DNA from: Spiroplasma chinense
GTDB lineage: Bacteria; Bacillota_I; Bacilli_A; Mycoplasmatales; Mycoplasmataceae
Length of the DNA stretch: 64,000 nt
Assembly: GCF_008086545.1 (NCBI RefSeq)
Contig: NZ_CP043026.1
Span: 1-64,000, forward strand
Direction of reading: 5' to 3'
In this document: piece by piece, positions 45,373-57,731 of the stretch
Layout: every line of letters begins with the position of its first letter
How positions within the stretch are numbered: the first letter of the stretch is position 1
Made by a program: the position numbers and the translations under genes
The notes under the pieces: model-generated
Seen by the model: the letters and a program-made list of their open reading frames with translations, nothing else
Told to the model about the DNA's origin: nothing
Databases searched by the model: none

Positions 45373-45403
45373 TTGCCTTATAGTTACTCTAATGAAATAG
45401 GAT
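45373..45403 (+). promoter_or_regulatory. MerR-type promoter of the flavodoxin-like lipoprotein gene
   Basis: TTGCCT (45373-45378), 19-bp spacer, TAGGAT (45398-45403). The spacer includes TAGTTACTCTAATG, sharing ACTCTA with the aldo/keto reductase site. Confidence 0.6.
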
Positions 45404-45423
45404 TAATTAAGAGGAGAGATATA

Positions 45424-46107
45424 ATGAGAAAATTATTATTAACTTTATTGGCATCAAGTCCAATAGCAAATGCTACAAGTCAGTTAATTTCTTGTGGCAC
45501 AGATAACTCAACAGGTTCTAATTCTGATTTCAACCTAGATGATTTACCACCAGAATATAAAGATACTACAAATGTAGAAGATAGAGCACAAGATGCAAAT
45601 ATGAAACAAATTGGAGAAGATTTACGATCTAAAACTATTGTTGTTTACTTTTCGGGAAGTGGAAATTCTGAAAGATCTGCAACTTATTTAGCAGAACAAC
45701 TAAACTTACCAATTTTTAGAATTGAAAGAAAAGTAGATTACCCTTCTAACTACAGTGAGTTATCAGAACAAGCAAGAGTTGAAGCTGTTAATAATCAAAG
45801 ACCAGAACTAAAAGAAACACCAGACTTTATAAACAACTATGAACACATTTTGTTAGGATTTCCAGTTTGATGACATGTTGCACCAATGGTAATTGGAAGT
45901 TTCTTAGAGGCTTACAATTTTTCAGGAAAACATATTCATCCTTTTATTCAATCAAGCGCTTACTACAGAGGACACTTGTTAAGAAGTTTGAAATACTTAG
46001 AGGATAATTCAAGTCAAGGTACTATTATTGAAAAAGAAGTTTACTCAAGAAATAATTTAGTAATAAATAAATGAATAAATGATTTCTTTATACCTTTTGA
46101 TAAATAG
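45424..46107 (+). CDS. Flavodoxin-like lipoprotein
   Basis: 227 aa. Lipoprotein signal peptide (lipobox LISC, Cys about 22), an Asp/Thr-rich linker, then a flavodoxin-fold domain starting TIVVYFSGSGNSERSATYLA, which is the FMN phosphate loop (about residues 73-90), and LLGFPVWWHVAPM near the isoalloxazine. TGA-Trp codons for the W-W. Surface-anchored flavodoxin-like oxidoreductases are unusual. Third gene with a MerR-type promoter, so probably part of the same stress response. Confidence 0.85.
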
Positions 46108-46113
46108 CAATAT

Positions 46114-46142
46114 AAAAACCAATACTGATGTATTGGTTTTTC
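46114..46142 (+). terminator. Flavodoxin-like gene terminator
   Basis: AAAAACCAATAC-TGAT-GTATTGGTTTTT, perfect 12-bp stem. Confidence 0.85.
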
Positions 46143-46184
46143 TTTATCTAAAGGAATCAAAAATTTATTGATATAATAAACTTA
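46137..46184 (+). promoter_or_regulatory. Extended -10 promoter module, copy 1
   Basis: Contains TGATATAATAAACTTA (extended -10 TGnTATAAT). Nearly identical over about 48 bp to 51851-51898, including TTTTCTTTATCTAAAG and CAAAAATTTATTGATATAAT. The leader to the next gene is long (about 140 nt) and includes GGTTAT...ACCAACCTA. Confidence 0.65.
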
Positions 46185-46326
46185 GTTAAAGAAGGAAATA
46201 TATTTCTAAAATATGTTCAACTTAACTTGATGCAGAAATGCTGGTTATCAATATTGTACCAACCTAACAATTGTTAATTTTTATTTATTATAGAAATTTA
46301 ACAACCTAGAAATAGCGAGGTATAAA

Positions 46327-47058
46327 ATGAAGTTGGTTTGAGGGATTTCTTTACTAAAAAGAAAGGCGTTTACTACTTTACCACAAATAAAAAGTTATAT
46401 TCGTTCTGGTCTTTTTGAAGAGAAAAAAAAGAATGAAAAATATGATTTTGATTTAAAAAAAATAAAAAGACTCTTGTATATTAAAATGCTGTCCGAACTA
46501 AAATTTAGACATGAAAACATTAAACTTATACTTACAGATTTGTGTGAAAAAGCTATAAACGATGCACTAATTTATTATTTTGATATAGAGAAAAATGATA
46601 GATTAAATTTTTATAAAAACATAGATTTGTTTTTGAATAACGACGAAGCGCTCAACATTTATAACACAACAACATTCAAATTTTTAAGTAACAGTTCATT
46701 TGCACCTGTTCTTTTAACTAGATTATTCATTTCTAAAAAGAATTGGTATGAAGATGAAAAGAGTAAATGTTTTTTAAAAGCTAACAGAAAAGCTATTTAC
46801 TCTGCTTTTATAAATTTTAATGTTACTAAGATAGAATGTGTTCTGGAATTAATAAAAGTTCATTTCATAGAACTTAGAAACTTCTTAAAAGAAAGAGGTT
46901 ATGTAAAATGAATTGATTTTCTTGCATTTATTTATTGGTTAATCACAGAACCAAGATACATAAAAGAAATGAAGAGATTTACAAAAATTAATGTAGCGAA
47001 AGACATTTTTGACCTGGCTTTAAGTTTTATAATTGAAGAAACTAATAAAGAGTACTAA
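46327..47058 (+). CDS. Putative MerR-like regulator of the beta-glucoside locus
   Basis: 243 aa. The N-terminal 75 residues fit a MerR-type winged helix: FTTLPQIKSYIRSGLF (compare I-x-T-L-R-Y-Y-x-x-x-G-L) and FDLKKIKRLLYIKMLSELKFRHENIKLIL (compare D-l-x-R-L-x-x-I-x-x-L-r-x-l-G-f-x-x-e-x-I). The rest is helical with no known effector domain. No LicT/BglG antiterminator is present, so this is the natural candidate for control of the PTS operon that follows. Internal TGA-Trp codons. Call is by pattern only. Confidence 0.55.
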
Positions 47059-47080
47059 CTAATGGTTAGTACTCTTTATT
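47051..47080 (+). terminator. Terminator of the MerR-like gene
   Basis: AGTACTAAC / GTTAGTACT stem around the stop codon followed by TCTTTATT; a moderate U-tract. Confidence 0.6.
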
Positions 47081-47134
47081 ACTTTTCTTTTCCTTTGATG
47101 TCAATAAAATCATTATGAAGGGAGAGAAAGAGAA

Positions 47135-49522
47135 ATGAAGATTAAAATTTATGCACCCGTTGACTGTGATGTAAAGTCAATTGGTGAGTGTAGTGATGAA
47201 ACTTTTGCTCAAAAAATGTTGGGTGATGGATTAGTAATCATACCCAAAAACGGAAGTTTCAAATCATTTTTGGAATCGTCAAAAGTTGCTATGATCGCAG
47301 ACACAAAACATGCTATATTTTTGGAAAGTCAAAATCTAAAGTTTCTAATGCATATAGGCTTAGAGACAGTAAATCTAAATGGAAAACCTTTTAATATTCT
47401 TGTTGAAGAAAAGGAGGAAGTTAGTTTAAGTGAAGCTTTACTAAATGTAAATTTAGATTTGATCGAAAAAGAAGGACTTTCTAATGAAACCGTTATTTGT
47501 GTTGATCAACAGAATGTAAAAAAACTAAAAGTATTAATTTTAAAACAAAACGCAAAACAAGGAGACTTGATAGCTGAGATTGAAATTGAATTGATTGATA
47601 AACCTATAAAAGAAATAGGGGGCAATATTGAAAGTGATTATACTCTATTGAACAGACATGTCGGAGGAAGCGAAAATGTTGATTCGCATTTAAATTGTGT
47701 AACAAGATTTAGGTTTAATATTATAAATAAAGATTTAGTTAATATCAAAGAATTAAAACAAATATCCTTCGTAAGAGGAATCAATTGAAGTGGTAATCAA
47801 CTGCAAGTTATTATAGGACCCGAGGTAAACAAAGTAAGAGATAAATATATATCGCTTTTTGAAACTAATGGTTCAGCTTCTAAAAAACTAATTAATAAAC
47901 AAAAGTTTCAATTTAAAAGAGCTTTTGTCGATTTTATAAGTAATGTTATGCTGCCAACCATTCCGATATTGATGGTCGGAGGAATGGGTCAAGCTTTATT
48001 TGCAATCTTAACTATAACAAAAGCGGTTGACCCAATAACAACTTCAAATATTCCAAATCTAACAACAGATCAAAACCTTATTTCAGGTTCGCTGTTTGTT
48101 ATTACCAATACAGCACTTCAATTTATTGGAATGTTTATGTGTTTCAATACTGTGAAATATATGAAGGGTAATTTACCAATGGGTGTCTTAGTAGCTTTAG
48201 CTATTGCAAGTCCATTTTTATATCCTGGAAAGGCTTGAGTTCTATTCACAGTTGGACCAGTAGATATTAAATTTCAGGGATATACTACAATGATATTTCC
48301 TCAGATTGCTGCTGCCTTCATTTATGTTTATTTAGATCGTTGGATTAAAACTTGAATACCAGCTGCTCTAGATATAATTTTGAGACACTTCATGGCATTT
48401 TTTATAACATGTGGAATAATGTTTTTTGTTGCAGGACCAATTTTGGGTCTTGTTGAAACAGGTGTCTTTTATATTTTTAACAGTGTACAAAAAATTCCTT
48501 ACGGAATTGGAATTGGAATATTTGGGTTTGCTTGAACATTCCTAGTATTAACTGGAATGCATTTGGCATTGGCAACAGCTATGATGAGTGGTTTTTTAAG
48601 TAATCCAGAAGTGGGTTCAACATTGTTGGCCTTAACAACAATGACAAGTATTACAACAATAGCAACATGTGCTGCTGTTGGTATTCAAGCTAAAGAAAAT
48701 AATATAAAAACCATTGCATTCGGCGCGTTAGTTCCGGGAGCGTTTGGAATTTCAGAACCAACCTACTACAGTATTTCTATGATTAGACCAATCTTGTTTG
48801 TTCCGGTTGTAGTGGCTAGAGGATTGACTGGAGTTCTTATAGGATTATTAGATTTAAGATGATATCAACCTGGTGGTAGAGGAGTTTTAGGATTCACAAG
48901 TGCCATATCGGTTTTTGCAGATAGCTGAAATCTACCTAAGTATTTTATTTGTATGGCATTTATATTTGTTGTTTGTTTTGCTTTAACTATGTTAGTTTAC
49001 AAAGAAAGAAAAAATGAAAAAAGAGAATACTTCAAATTATTTAAAGTTATTAGTAAAATTTCAAATCAACTTGGAATAACTGAAATCTCTGAAATGAAAA
49101 ATAATATAAATCAAATGCAAAATAAAGATTATTTAAGAAGAACAAAAATTTTAGAAAAAAAAGTTGTAGCTAGCAATAATAAAAAGTATCTATTAGAAAA
49201 ATACAGTAGTAAAGAAAATTTAAAAGATAGTCAAAAATTAAGAATTGAGAAAGAAACACAACAAATAAATTCACTTGAAAAAGAAATTAAAGCTGAATTG
49301 AAAATTGTTGATAAGGATCATCTAGCAATGTATGACTTAGTTATGAAAAAAATAAAATCATTAAATGATATAACAAACGAAAGTTTAAATACCATTGGAA
49401 ATGTTCTGTTTAATATTTCTCATGGATTAGAAGTTAATTATAAATTGTTGGAAGGTTACGACAATAATTTCTCTGACTTAAAAAAATTAAAAATAAAAAA
49501 GGTGGAAGTAAAAAATGGATAA
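47135..49522 (+). CDS. Beta-glucoside-type PTS transporter, EIIABC
   Basis: 795 aa fused phosphotransferase permease. Domain order is IIA (1 to about 160; phospho-His73 in LMHIGLETV), IIB (about 170-255; phospho-Cys188 in HLNCVTRFRF), IIC membrane domain (about 265-620, roughly ten hydrophobic segments, with GAFGISEPTYYSI and PGGRGVLGF) and a C-terminal coiled-coil-like tail (about 630-795). Usual beta-glucoside permeases are IIB-IIC-IIA, so IIA is moved to the front. Many TGA-Trp codons. Followed by HAD and phospho-beta-glucosidase genes, which supports a beta-glucoside substrate. Ends overlap the next gene by 8 nt. Confidence 0.88.
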
Positions 49523-50339
49523 GATAATTTACATAGATATTGATGGAACTATATTAGATAAAGAAAAAAAATTAGGAGATTTAACAAGAGATGCAATCAT
49601 TAATGTTCAAAAAAAAGATGTTAAAGTAGTTTTTGCAACCGGTCGAACATTTGCTGAAATAAAAGATTTAGCTAAGTTGTTAGAGCTGGACAAGAACTTC
49701 AATACAGCTATTTGTTGTAATGGTTCTTACATATCAAGCACTGATGTTTTTAAACCAGAAAATATTAGAACCATTCCTAAAGAAGTTTCTAAAGATATTG
49801 CAGATTTTTTATCAAGTAAAAATACTAAGGGTTACTTTATAGATTACTTGGACCCTAAAACTTATTATTCTAATTTGAATATTGATAAGTTTAGTATAGA
49901 ACAAGGGGTCTTGCCTAAAATGAAAGTTAAAACGATAGATAATGATTTTAAGTGAGATAATGTTGTACTAATAGCTTTTGATAGTCCTAAAAATGAACTT
50001 TCAAGCTATGAAGATTTTTTAGAAAGTAAATCAACAGAGATTGATTATATTTGTTCAAAATCATCACACAGGGTCAACCCTTTATTTATGATCGGAAATA
50101 AGAATACATCTAAACTGGTAGGAATAGAATATATAAATAAAAAATTTAACATCAAAGATGAAGATGTATATATATTTGGTGACGGAGTAAATGACTTAGA
50201 AATGATACAAAAATTTAAGTCAAATGCTTTTGTTCCATCAAATGCACCAGCCTATGTAAAAGAGATAAGTAAAAATATAATTGAACCACCAGAGAATGAC
50301 GGCGTAGGAAAAAAAATAAATCAAATTTTTGATTTATAG
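49515..50339 (+). CDS. HAD-IIB (Cof-type) phosphatase
   Basis: 274 aa. HAD motif I IDIDGTILD (nucleophile Asp), motif II ATGRTF, motif IV GDGVNDLEM. C2-type cap of the Cof family, which dephosphorylates sugar phosphates or FMN. Starts inside the PTS gene (8-nt overlap) and is 14 nt before the glucosidase gene, so it is cotranscribed with sugar uptake. A close paralogue lies at 52826-53653. Confidence 0.9.
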
Positions 50340-50353
50340 AAAGAAGGAATAGA

Positions 50354-51817
<1,464 letters not shown>

Positions 51818-51823
51818 AATAAA

Positions 51824-51856
51824 GAGACCCCACGCAAATAAGTGTGGAGTTTTTCT
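51824..51856 (+). terminator. PTS-bglA operon terminator
   Basis: CCCCACGC / GTGTGGAG stem (with G-U pairs) and TTTTT. The T-run merges into the next promoter module. Confidence 0.7.
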
Positions 51857-51898
51857 TTATCTAAAGTATTCAAAAATTTATTGATATAATAAACTTAT
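51851..51898 (+). promoter_or_regulatory. Extended -10 promoter module, copy 2
   Basis: Second copy of the 46137-46184 module with the same TTATTGATATAATAAACTTA core, upstream of the HAD gene at 51922. Confidence 0.65.
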
Positions 51899-51921
51899 CT
51901 AGCAAGAGAGGTATCAAAAAC

Positions 51922-52713
51922 ATGAAGTGATGATTTTCAGATTACGATGGGACAATTAATTTACAACACAATGATTATATTGACCCAAAAGATTTAGAAT
52001 TTATAAATAGATGAATTGAACAAGGAAATAAATTTGCAATAGCAACAGGAAGAATGGAACACGAAATTAGACCTCAGTTAGAAGCTGCAAACATTCCTTA
52101 TAACTATATGGTTTGTAATAACGGAGCTGTAGTTTATGAAAAAGGAAAAGGAATAATTTCAAAAACCTCAATTCCAATGGAATCAAGAAAAGACATCATT
52201 GAATTGTTTGAAGAAATTAGAGATAAGTATACTTTGGGATATTGTATATTAGATGAAAGACGTGGATACTCAAGAGTAGTTGAAAAAGAAATTGATGACA
52301 ATAAATTTTTAACAGACTATGCTCCAAGAGAAAACAACTTTGAAATTGCAACTCAAGAAATTTTAGAAGACCAAGACTTAAACTTGTTATACATTTATGT
52401 AAGACAAGATGGAGTAGAAGAGGTTAAAAAAATAATTGAAGGAAGAGTTAAAGGTTGCAAAGCTGTAAGAACACATGTAAATGTAATTGAAATTATGAAT
52501 GAAAATGTTTCAAAGGCTCATGGAATATTTGAAGTTCAAAAACTAAAAGGTTTTGAACTTGATGATGTTGTTACAAGTGGAGATGGAGAAAATGACATTG
52601 AAATGTTGGCAATGACAAAACATGGTTTTGGAATGAAACACCATCAACCTGGAGTTGAAAAAGTAGTCGATCATTTAATTGATCATGTATATGAAATAGA
52701 AAAATTAATTTAA
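51922..52713 (+). CDS. HAD-IIB family phosphatase
   Basis: 263 aa. Motif I FSDYDGTI, motif II ATGRME, motif IV GDGENDIEML. Two Trp at positions 3-4 are TGA codons. A more distant relative of the other two HAD genes. Single-gene unit with its own promoter and terminator. Substrate unknown. Confidence 0.88.
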
Positions 52714-52745
52714 AGTACCAATCTTAAAAGTTGGTACTTTTTATT
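52712..52745 (+). terminator. HAD gene terminator
   Basis: AAAGTACCAA / TTGGTACTTT 10-bp stem with Ts, starting in the stop codon. Confidence 0.8.
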
Positions 52746-52825
52746 TATTTTTCCTCTCTTGCTAAATATATAAATTATTAATTGTATAAACCCTACTAAC
52801 CATAAAAAGAAAGTGAGGTTTAATT

Positions 52826-53653
52826 ATGAATAAAATAATTTATTTAGATATTGATGGGACAATATTGGATAAGAATAAAAATTTAGGTGATCTAACAAGG
52901 GATGCAATTATTAATGTTCAAAAGAAAGGAGTTAAAGTTGCTTTTGCAACTGGACGTACTTTTGCAGAAGTAACAGAACTTGCAGCAACTTTAGAAATAA
53001 ACAAAAACTTTAAAGAATCTATTTGTTGTAATGGTTCATATGTTTCTAACACAAATTATTTTGAGCCAGAAAATGTAAGAACTATAGAAACAAAATCTGT
53101 AAAAAGAATTGTTGACTACTTAACATTGAAAGAAATAAAAGCTTACATCATAGATTACTTAGAACCGGCTATATATTTTTCAAATATAAAATTAGATAGG
53201 TATGGAGTTGAACAGGGAATACTTCCTAACATGAGAGTTATAGAAATTGATGAATACTTTAACTGAAACAATGTTGTGCTAATTGCTCTTTATTGTCCAA
53301 AAGATAAATACGATGATCTAGAAAGTTTTTTAAAGAACAAAGATCTTGACATAGATTTTATTTGTTCAAAGTCATCAAGAAAAGCAACAGATTTGTTTAT
53401 GATTTCAAGTAAAAATACTTCAAAGCTTGTTGGTATAGAATACCTTAATAAAAAATATAATATTAAAGATGAAGATGTATATATTTTTGGAGATGGAATA
53501 AATGATGTAGAAATGATAAAACGTTTTAAAAAGAATGCATATGTTCCAAGAAGTGCTCCCAGTTACATAAAAATATTAAGTGAAAATATGATAGAGTCCC
53601 CAGAAAATGACGGGGTTGGTAAAAAGATAAATCAACTATTTGATTTAAAGTAA
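52826..53653 (+). CDS. HAD-IIB (Cof-type) phosphatase, paralogue
   Basis: 275 aa, strongly similar along its length to the gene at 49515-50339 (LDIDGTILDKNKNLGDLTRD start, EDVYIFGDGINDVEMI motif IV, C-terminal ENDGVGKKINQLFDL). Clearly a recent duplication, now separated by bglA and a third HAD gene. TGA-Trp at 53264-53266. Confidence 0.9.
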
Positions 53654-53714
53654 CAATATTAGAAATATATAAAACAGTTTTTACTGTTATTGTCAAATTG
53701 AAAGAAGAGAAAAT

Positions 53715-54449
53715 ATGTTAGAGATAAAAAATTTATCTAAAAGTTTTAAAGACTTTTCTCTAGAAAAAATAAATTTAAAAATTAATAAAGGTGACTTTAT
53801 TGCTTTTATTGGAGAGAATGGTTCTGGAAAAACTACTATTATCAAATTAATTTTTAACTTATTAAAAAAAGATAATGGAGAAATAATTATTAACAACGAA
53901 AATTTATTTTTGGAAAACAAACTGAAGGAAATTTGTTTGTTTCCAAATCAAGGGGAAATCCCTTACAACTTAACTGTTAAAGATTATTTGTGATACGTTT
54001 CTGTGTTAGCAAATGTTAACAGAGAAAGTTACAACAATAGAATCATAAAAATTTTAGAAATTATAAAAATAGTTGAACTACAAAAAAGGAAAATAAAAAC
54101 TTTATCAACAGGTCAAATAAAAAAAGTAATGTTGGCTGGTGTGTTGATAGTGGAACCCAGTTTTATTTTTATGGATGAACCAACTGCTAATTTGGATATA
54201 GATTCAAAAGAAGAGTTACTGGAAATAATAAATTTTTTAAGTAACAGAGAAGTTGGTATTTTTATAACAAGTCATATAACAGATGAGTTAGACAAATATG
54301 TTAATAGACTTATTGTTTTAAAAAATGGACAGATAGTTTACGATGAAAAATATATAAAAGGTAGTGGAAAGATTTTAGAAATTTATAACAGGTTTTATAT
54401 TAAAAAAGAAAATGTTACAAAACAACTAGGAGATCTATATGAAAAATAG
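53715..54449 (+). CDS. ABC transporter ATP-binding protein
   Basis: 244 aa. Walker A GENGSGKTT (about 33-41), Q-loop FPNQGEIPYN, signature LSTGQIKK (the usual S-G-G is S-T-G), Walker B FIFMDEPTANLD and H-loop TSHI. ABC-2 exporter-type ATPase. Its 3' end overlaps the permease gene by 11 nt, so the two make one transporter. Confidence 0.9.
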
Positions 54450-56205
54450 ATTTAGCACCTTACTGCCAATTTGTAAAATTTCTTATAAGCTATTAGCTTC
54501 CAATATCAAAACTTACATCATGGTTGCAATATTTATATTAGGAAACTTAGGTTTACAAATTTTTGGTCTTTATTTTAAAAGGGGACCTTTAATAAGTGAA
54601 CAAACTTATTTTCTAGTATTCTACTACATGTTTAATTATTTAGTATTAGGTTTATTTTCGGTTTATTTATGAAGTTTATTCTTTAAAAGTGAAACTGCAA
54701 AAAACATAATTACTCTCGAACAAAGATATGGATATAAAGGGTGAAGCATTTTTTTTACAAGGTTCTTAATTATAATTTTAATAAATTTCTTATTGATATT
54801 TGTAGTCTTGATAACAAGTAGTTTTTTTCTTATTGGAAATACTACAATGAATTCAACCTACTTTAGTTTAATTATACTTCCCTATTTTGTAATGCTATTT
54901 CTAGCATTAACAACTAACACTTTCTTTTCGTTTGTGTTTAATTATTTTAATAAGGTAAGTTCGTCTATATTGGCATGAACTTTGATTTTCTTAATGGCTT
55001 TTTCAGGAATAATAAATAGAGCATTGACTCAAATTATTGATAGAAATAGAGATCAAAACTCAGCTAGTCTTGCACGTATAAATGCAAATACATTTTTGGG
55101 GTGAGAATTTTATAATAAATTTAGTGAAGATAATGAAATAAATAAAATTTATGAGTCAGAAAACTTGAGACAAGTTGTTTTTAAAAATTCTGATGAAAGA
55201 ATTTTTCTTGGTCAAAGTTCTTATATCACTCCACAAAGCATAGAAGAAGAGTTAATGTTTAAAGCTGGACAATTATTAAATCAAGATCCTAGAAGTTCAG
55301 AAAGTGAAATCCAAAAAGAGTCTTTGATTTTATATGGAGGAAACGATTTTTTAACTGATTTAATTTTTGAAACTTATTCTATTTTTGAAACTAGTGACAG
55401 TAAATTAAAAATTGAAGATTCTCCAATTTCAAAAAGCACTGGGTCATTTAATCTAGATACCAAATGGTTCATGTCAAAATTAAAAAGTAATGAATTATTT
55501 TGAAATAAATATAAAAAACTATTCGAATTTTTAGATGAAAGAATTGTGTTTTTTTATCAAAATGGAAATAAAGGGCAATGATATAAAACCATTGAAGACA
55601 TATACCGTGATAATAAAATAGAAGAGTCACAAAAAGAAAGTGCTGTAAATGATTTCTACAAAAGAGTTCCTGAATTTAATTTATATATGCAGATGTTAAA
55701 TACGTATTGAAGTAAGTCTGTTGACATTCCTTTAATAAGAATGAATTTTGAAATGGCTTCTAATGGCGATTCGAAAAATTTAACTACTAAAGAGATGAAA
55801 AAAATTAAAAGGCAACAAAGGTTGGAAAGCTTTTTGAATCCATTTACATTCTTATCTACTTTAAATCAACCAAGAAATATAAATCCAATACTAGTAGAAT
55901 TTTTTAAAACGGGCAACGGAATACATTTTAAAAGTAGTGCTGTTACGAGTGTTGAATATTCTCCAGAAATTGAAAAGTTAATTGATGCCAAACAAGGAGA
56001 AAATTCTACAGAAGTAAGTTTAAATAAATATAGTTATTCTGGGTCTAATTCTTTCAGGGACAGCATTTTCTACAACGAAACAATTAAAATAAATTATAGT
56101 TTCTATTATGGTTTAGTAGGTTATATTTATTTGTTGCTTTCCTTATCTTCATGTTGTTTATTATTCTTTTCTTATAAAAAGTTTTTAATAAATGCTTGAT
56201 CATAA
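54439..56205 (+). CDS. ABC transporter permease, large extracytoplasmic domain
   Basis: 588 aa. About five hydrophobic segments in residues 15-200, then a soluble region of about 330 residues (about 215-545) rich in Ser, Asn, Lys and Glu, and one C-terminal membrane segment (GLVGYIYLLLSLSSCCLLFF). That topology places a big domain outside the membrane. No sequence match I can name. Translationally coupled to the ATPase. Many TGA-Trp codons. Confidence 0.75.
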
Positions 56206-56302
56206 TAAAGTTATAAATTAATGTTTTGGGTTTTGATAAATTAATCATTAAAGAAATTATGAGTGCAATAAATGATACTATTTTTTTAGGGAGAATTTCT
56301 CA

Positions 56303-57370
56303 ATGGAAAAACAAGTATTTAAAATTAACGAAAATAACATTAAAGAAGTAAAAACAAAACGCTCAAGTAATATCGAATTGCTAAGAATTTTTATGGCAAT
56401 ATGCGTACTAGTAATTCATTTTTTACCTAGCTTTCAAGCAAACATACCATTTCTTCATGGTTGTGTTGGTGCCTTTGCTATGATCTCTGGTTATTATTTG
56501 GTTGAAAAAAAAGATAACCTAAGGTTTTTAAAATTCATACCGACAATAGTTTTCTTATATGTTATTAATTTATCTTTAGTATTAATCTTTAACTTTTCAA
56601 GTGACTATAAAATTTTTTCAACTAGACTGGAATGAATTAAGTTCTTGCAATTAGGAACTGGTCCTTGATGATATATTTATGCAGTATTTATTTTATATAT
56701 TTTTACACCATTTTTTAATGCAGGATTAAAAGTTACTGGGAAAAAAGTGTCGCTTATTTTGATAATTTCTTTTTGATTAACTTTTCAAATCCAAGCTCTA
56801 TTACTTTATTCATATAGACCTTTTACATATATCCATAATGCATTGCCAACATTATTTTTCTCTTACTTACTTGGTGGTTGATTAAAATTATTTGGACAAA
56901 ATGTTTTTAATTATAAAAAAACTATATGAATTTCTACAATTGTATATTTTTTAGTTCAATTAGGGTTTCACTTACTTTATGTTTTTTTATATCCTCAAAA
57001 AGATGATTGATTTGATTTATCAAAAAACAATGGTTCACTTTTATCGTTTGGAGCTTCATTCTTTTTATTTGCAAGTTTTAAAATAATGCCAATGAAGAAT
57101 TATAAATTTATAGATTTTTTAGGAAGCATTTCGTTATTTATATTTGCTTTGCATATGTCAACTATATGATTCTCAAAATTTTTCTTTCATTTATTTGGAT
57201 GAAAATATAATAGCGATGGTATGTATTCACTTGCATCAGCTATAACTTTTTTAATAAGTTTATTAATATACTGACCATATAAGAAGTACATGCAAGGTAT
57301 TAATTTTTTAACCAATAAATTTGTTCAGACAAATTTCTATAAAAAACTTGTAGTAGATACACAACTTTAA
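56303..57370 (+). CDS. Membrane acyltransferase, acyltransferase-3 family
   Basis: 355 aa with about ten hydrophobic segments. N-terminal SSNIELLRIFMAICVLVIHFL matches the acyltransferase-3 (OafA/WecH-type) start with catalytic His in V-x-x-H-F. GTGPWWYIYAVFILYIFTPFF and FIFALHMSTIWF are further family features. These enzymes O-acylate surface glycans. In a wall-less cell the acceptor may be a glycolipid or capsule-like polysaccharide. Own unit, next to the ABC exporter. Confidence 0.85.
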
Positions 57371-57696
57371 AAAACAAAGAAGAATTTTATTTATTTAACA
57401 CAAGAGTTTATTTTTAACTCTTGTGTTTTTTTATTTAGAATATTAAATGTGAAATTAAAAGTCTTGGCGTGCAAAATAGAATAAAAAAAATACAACAGCG
57501 TTAACGGTTGTATTGATTATTCAAATTAAAATAAAAACCCCATACACAAGTGTAGGAGTATAAACTCAATTTATGTACTATTTCAAGCACGACTAGACCA
57601 ACCTAATGATCTGACTAATTAAATTGTATCATACTTTTCATTTGTGGGTGGTGTAATAAATGTTCAAAAATAAAAATTTATTACTGTTTTTTAAAT
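57371..57696. other. Non-coding stretch with hairpins on both strands
   Basis: Holds a plus-strand terminator for the acyltransferase gene (57397-57433) and two minus-strand terminator-like hairpins: AATACAAC/GTTGTATT (57482-57514) and CTCCTACAC/GTGTATGGG with T5 (57534-57560). The minus strand between about 57610 and 57530 could be a short RNA starting after TATGATACAAT. No credible reading frame is seen on either strand. Confidence 0.45.
57397..57433 (+). terminator. Acyltransferase gene terminator
   Basis: AACACAAGAGTT / AACTCTTGTGTT stem plus T7. Confidence 0.85.
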
Positions 57697-57727
57697 TTAA
57701 CAAAATTTATTAAAAATATGCTATTAT
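57697..57727 (+). promoter_or_regulatory. rplJ-rplL promoter
   Basis: TTAACA (57697-57702) and extended -10 TGCTATTAT (TATTAT at 57722-57727), 19-bp spacing; the TGn extension compensates for the spacer. Confidence 0.55.
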
Positions 57728-57731
57728 ATAT

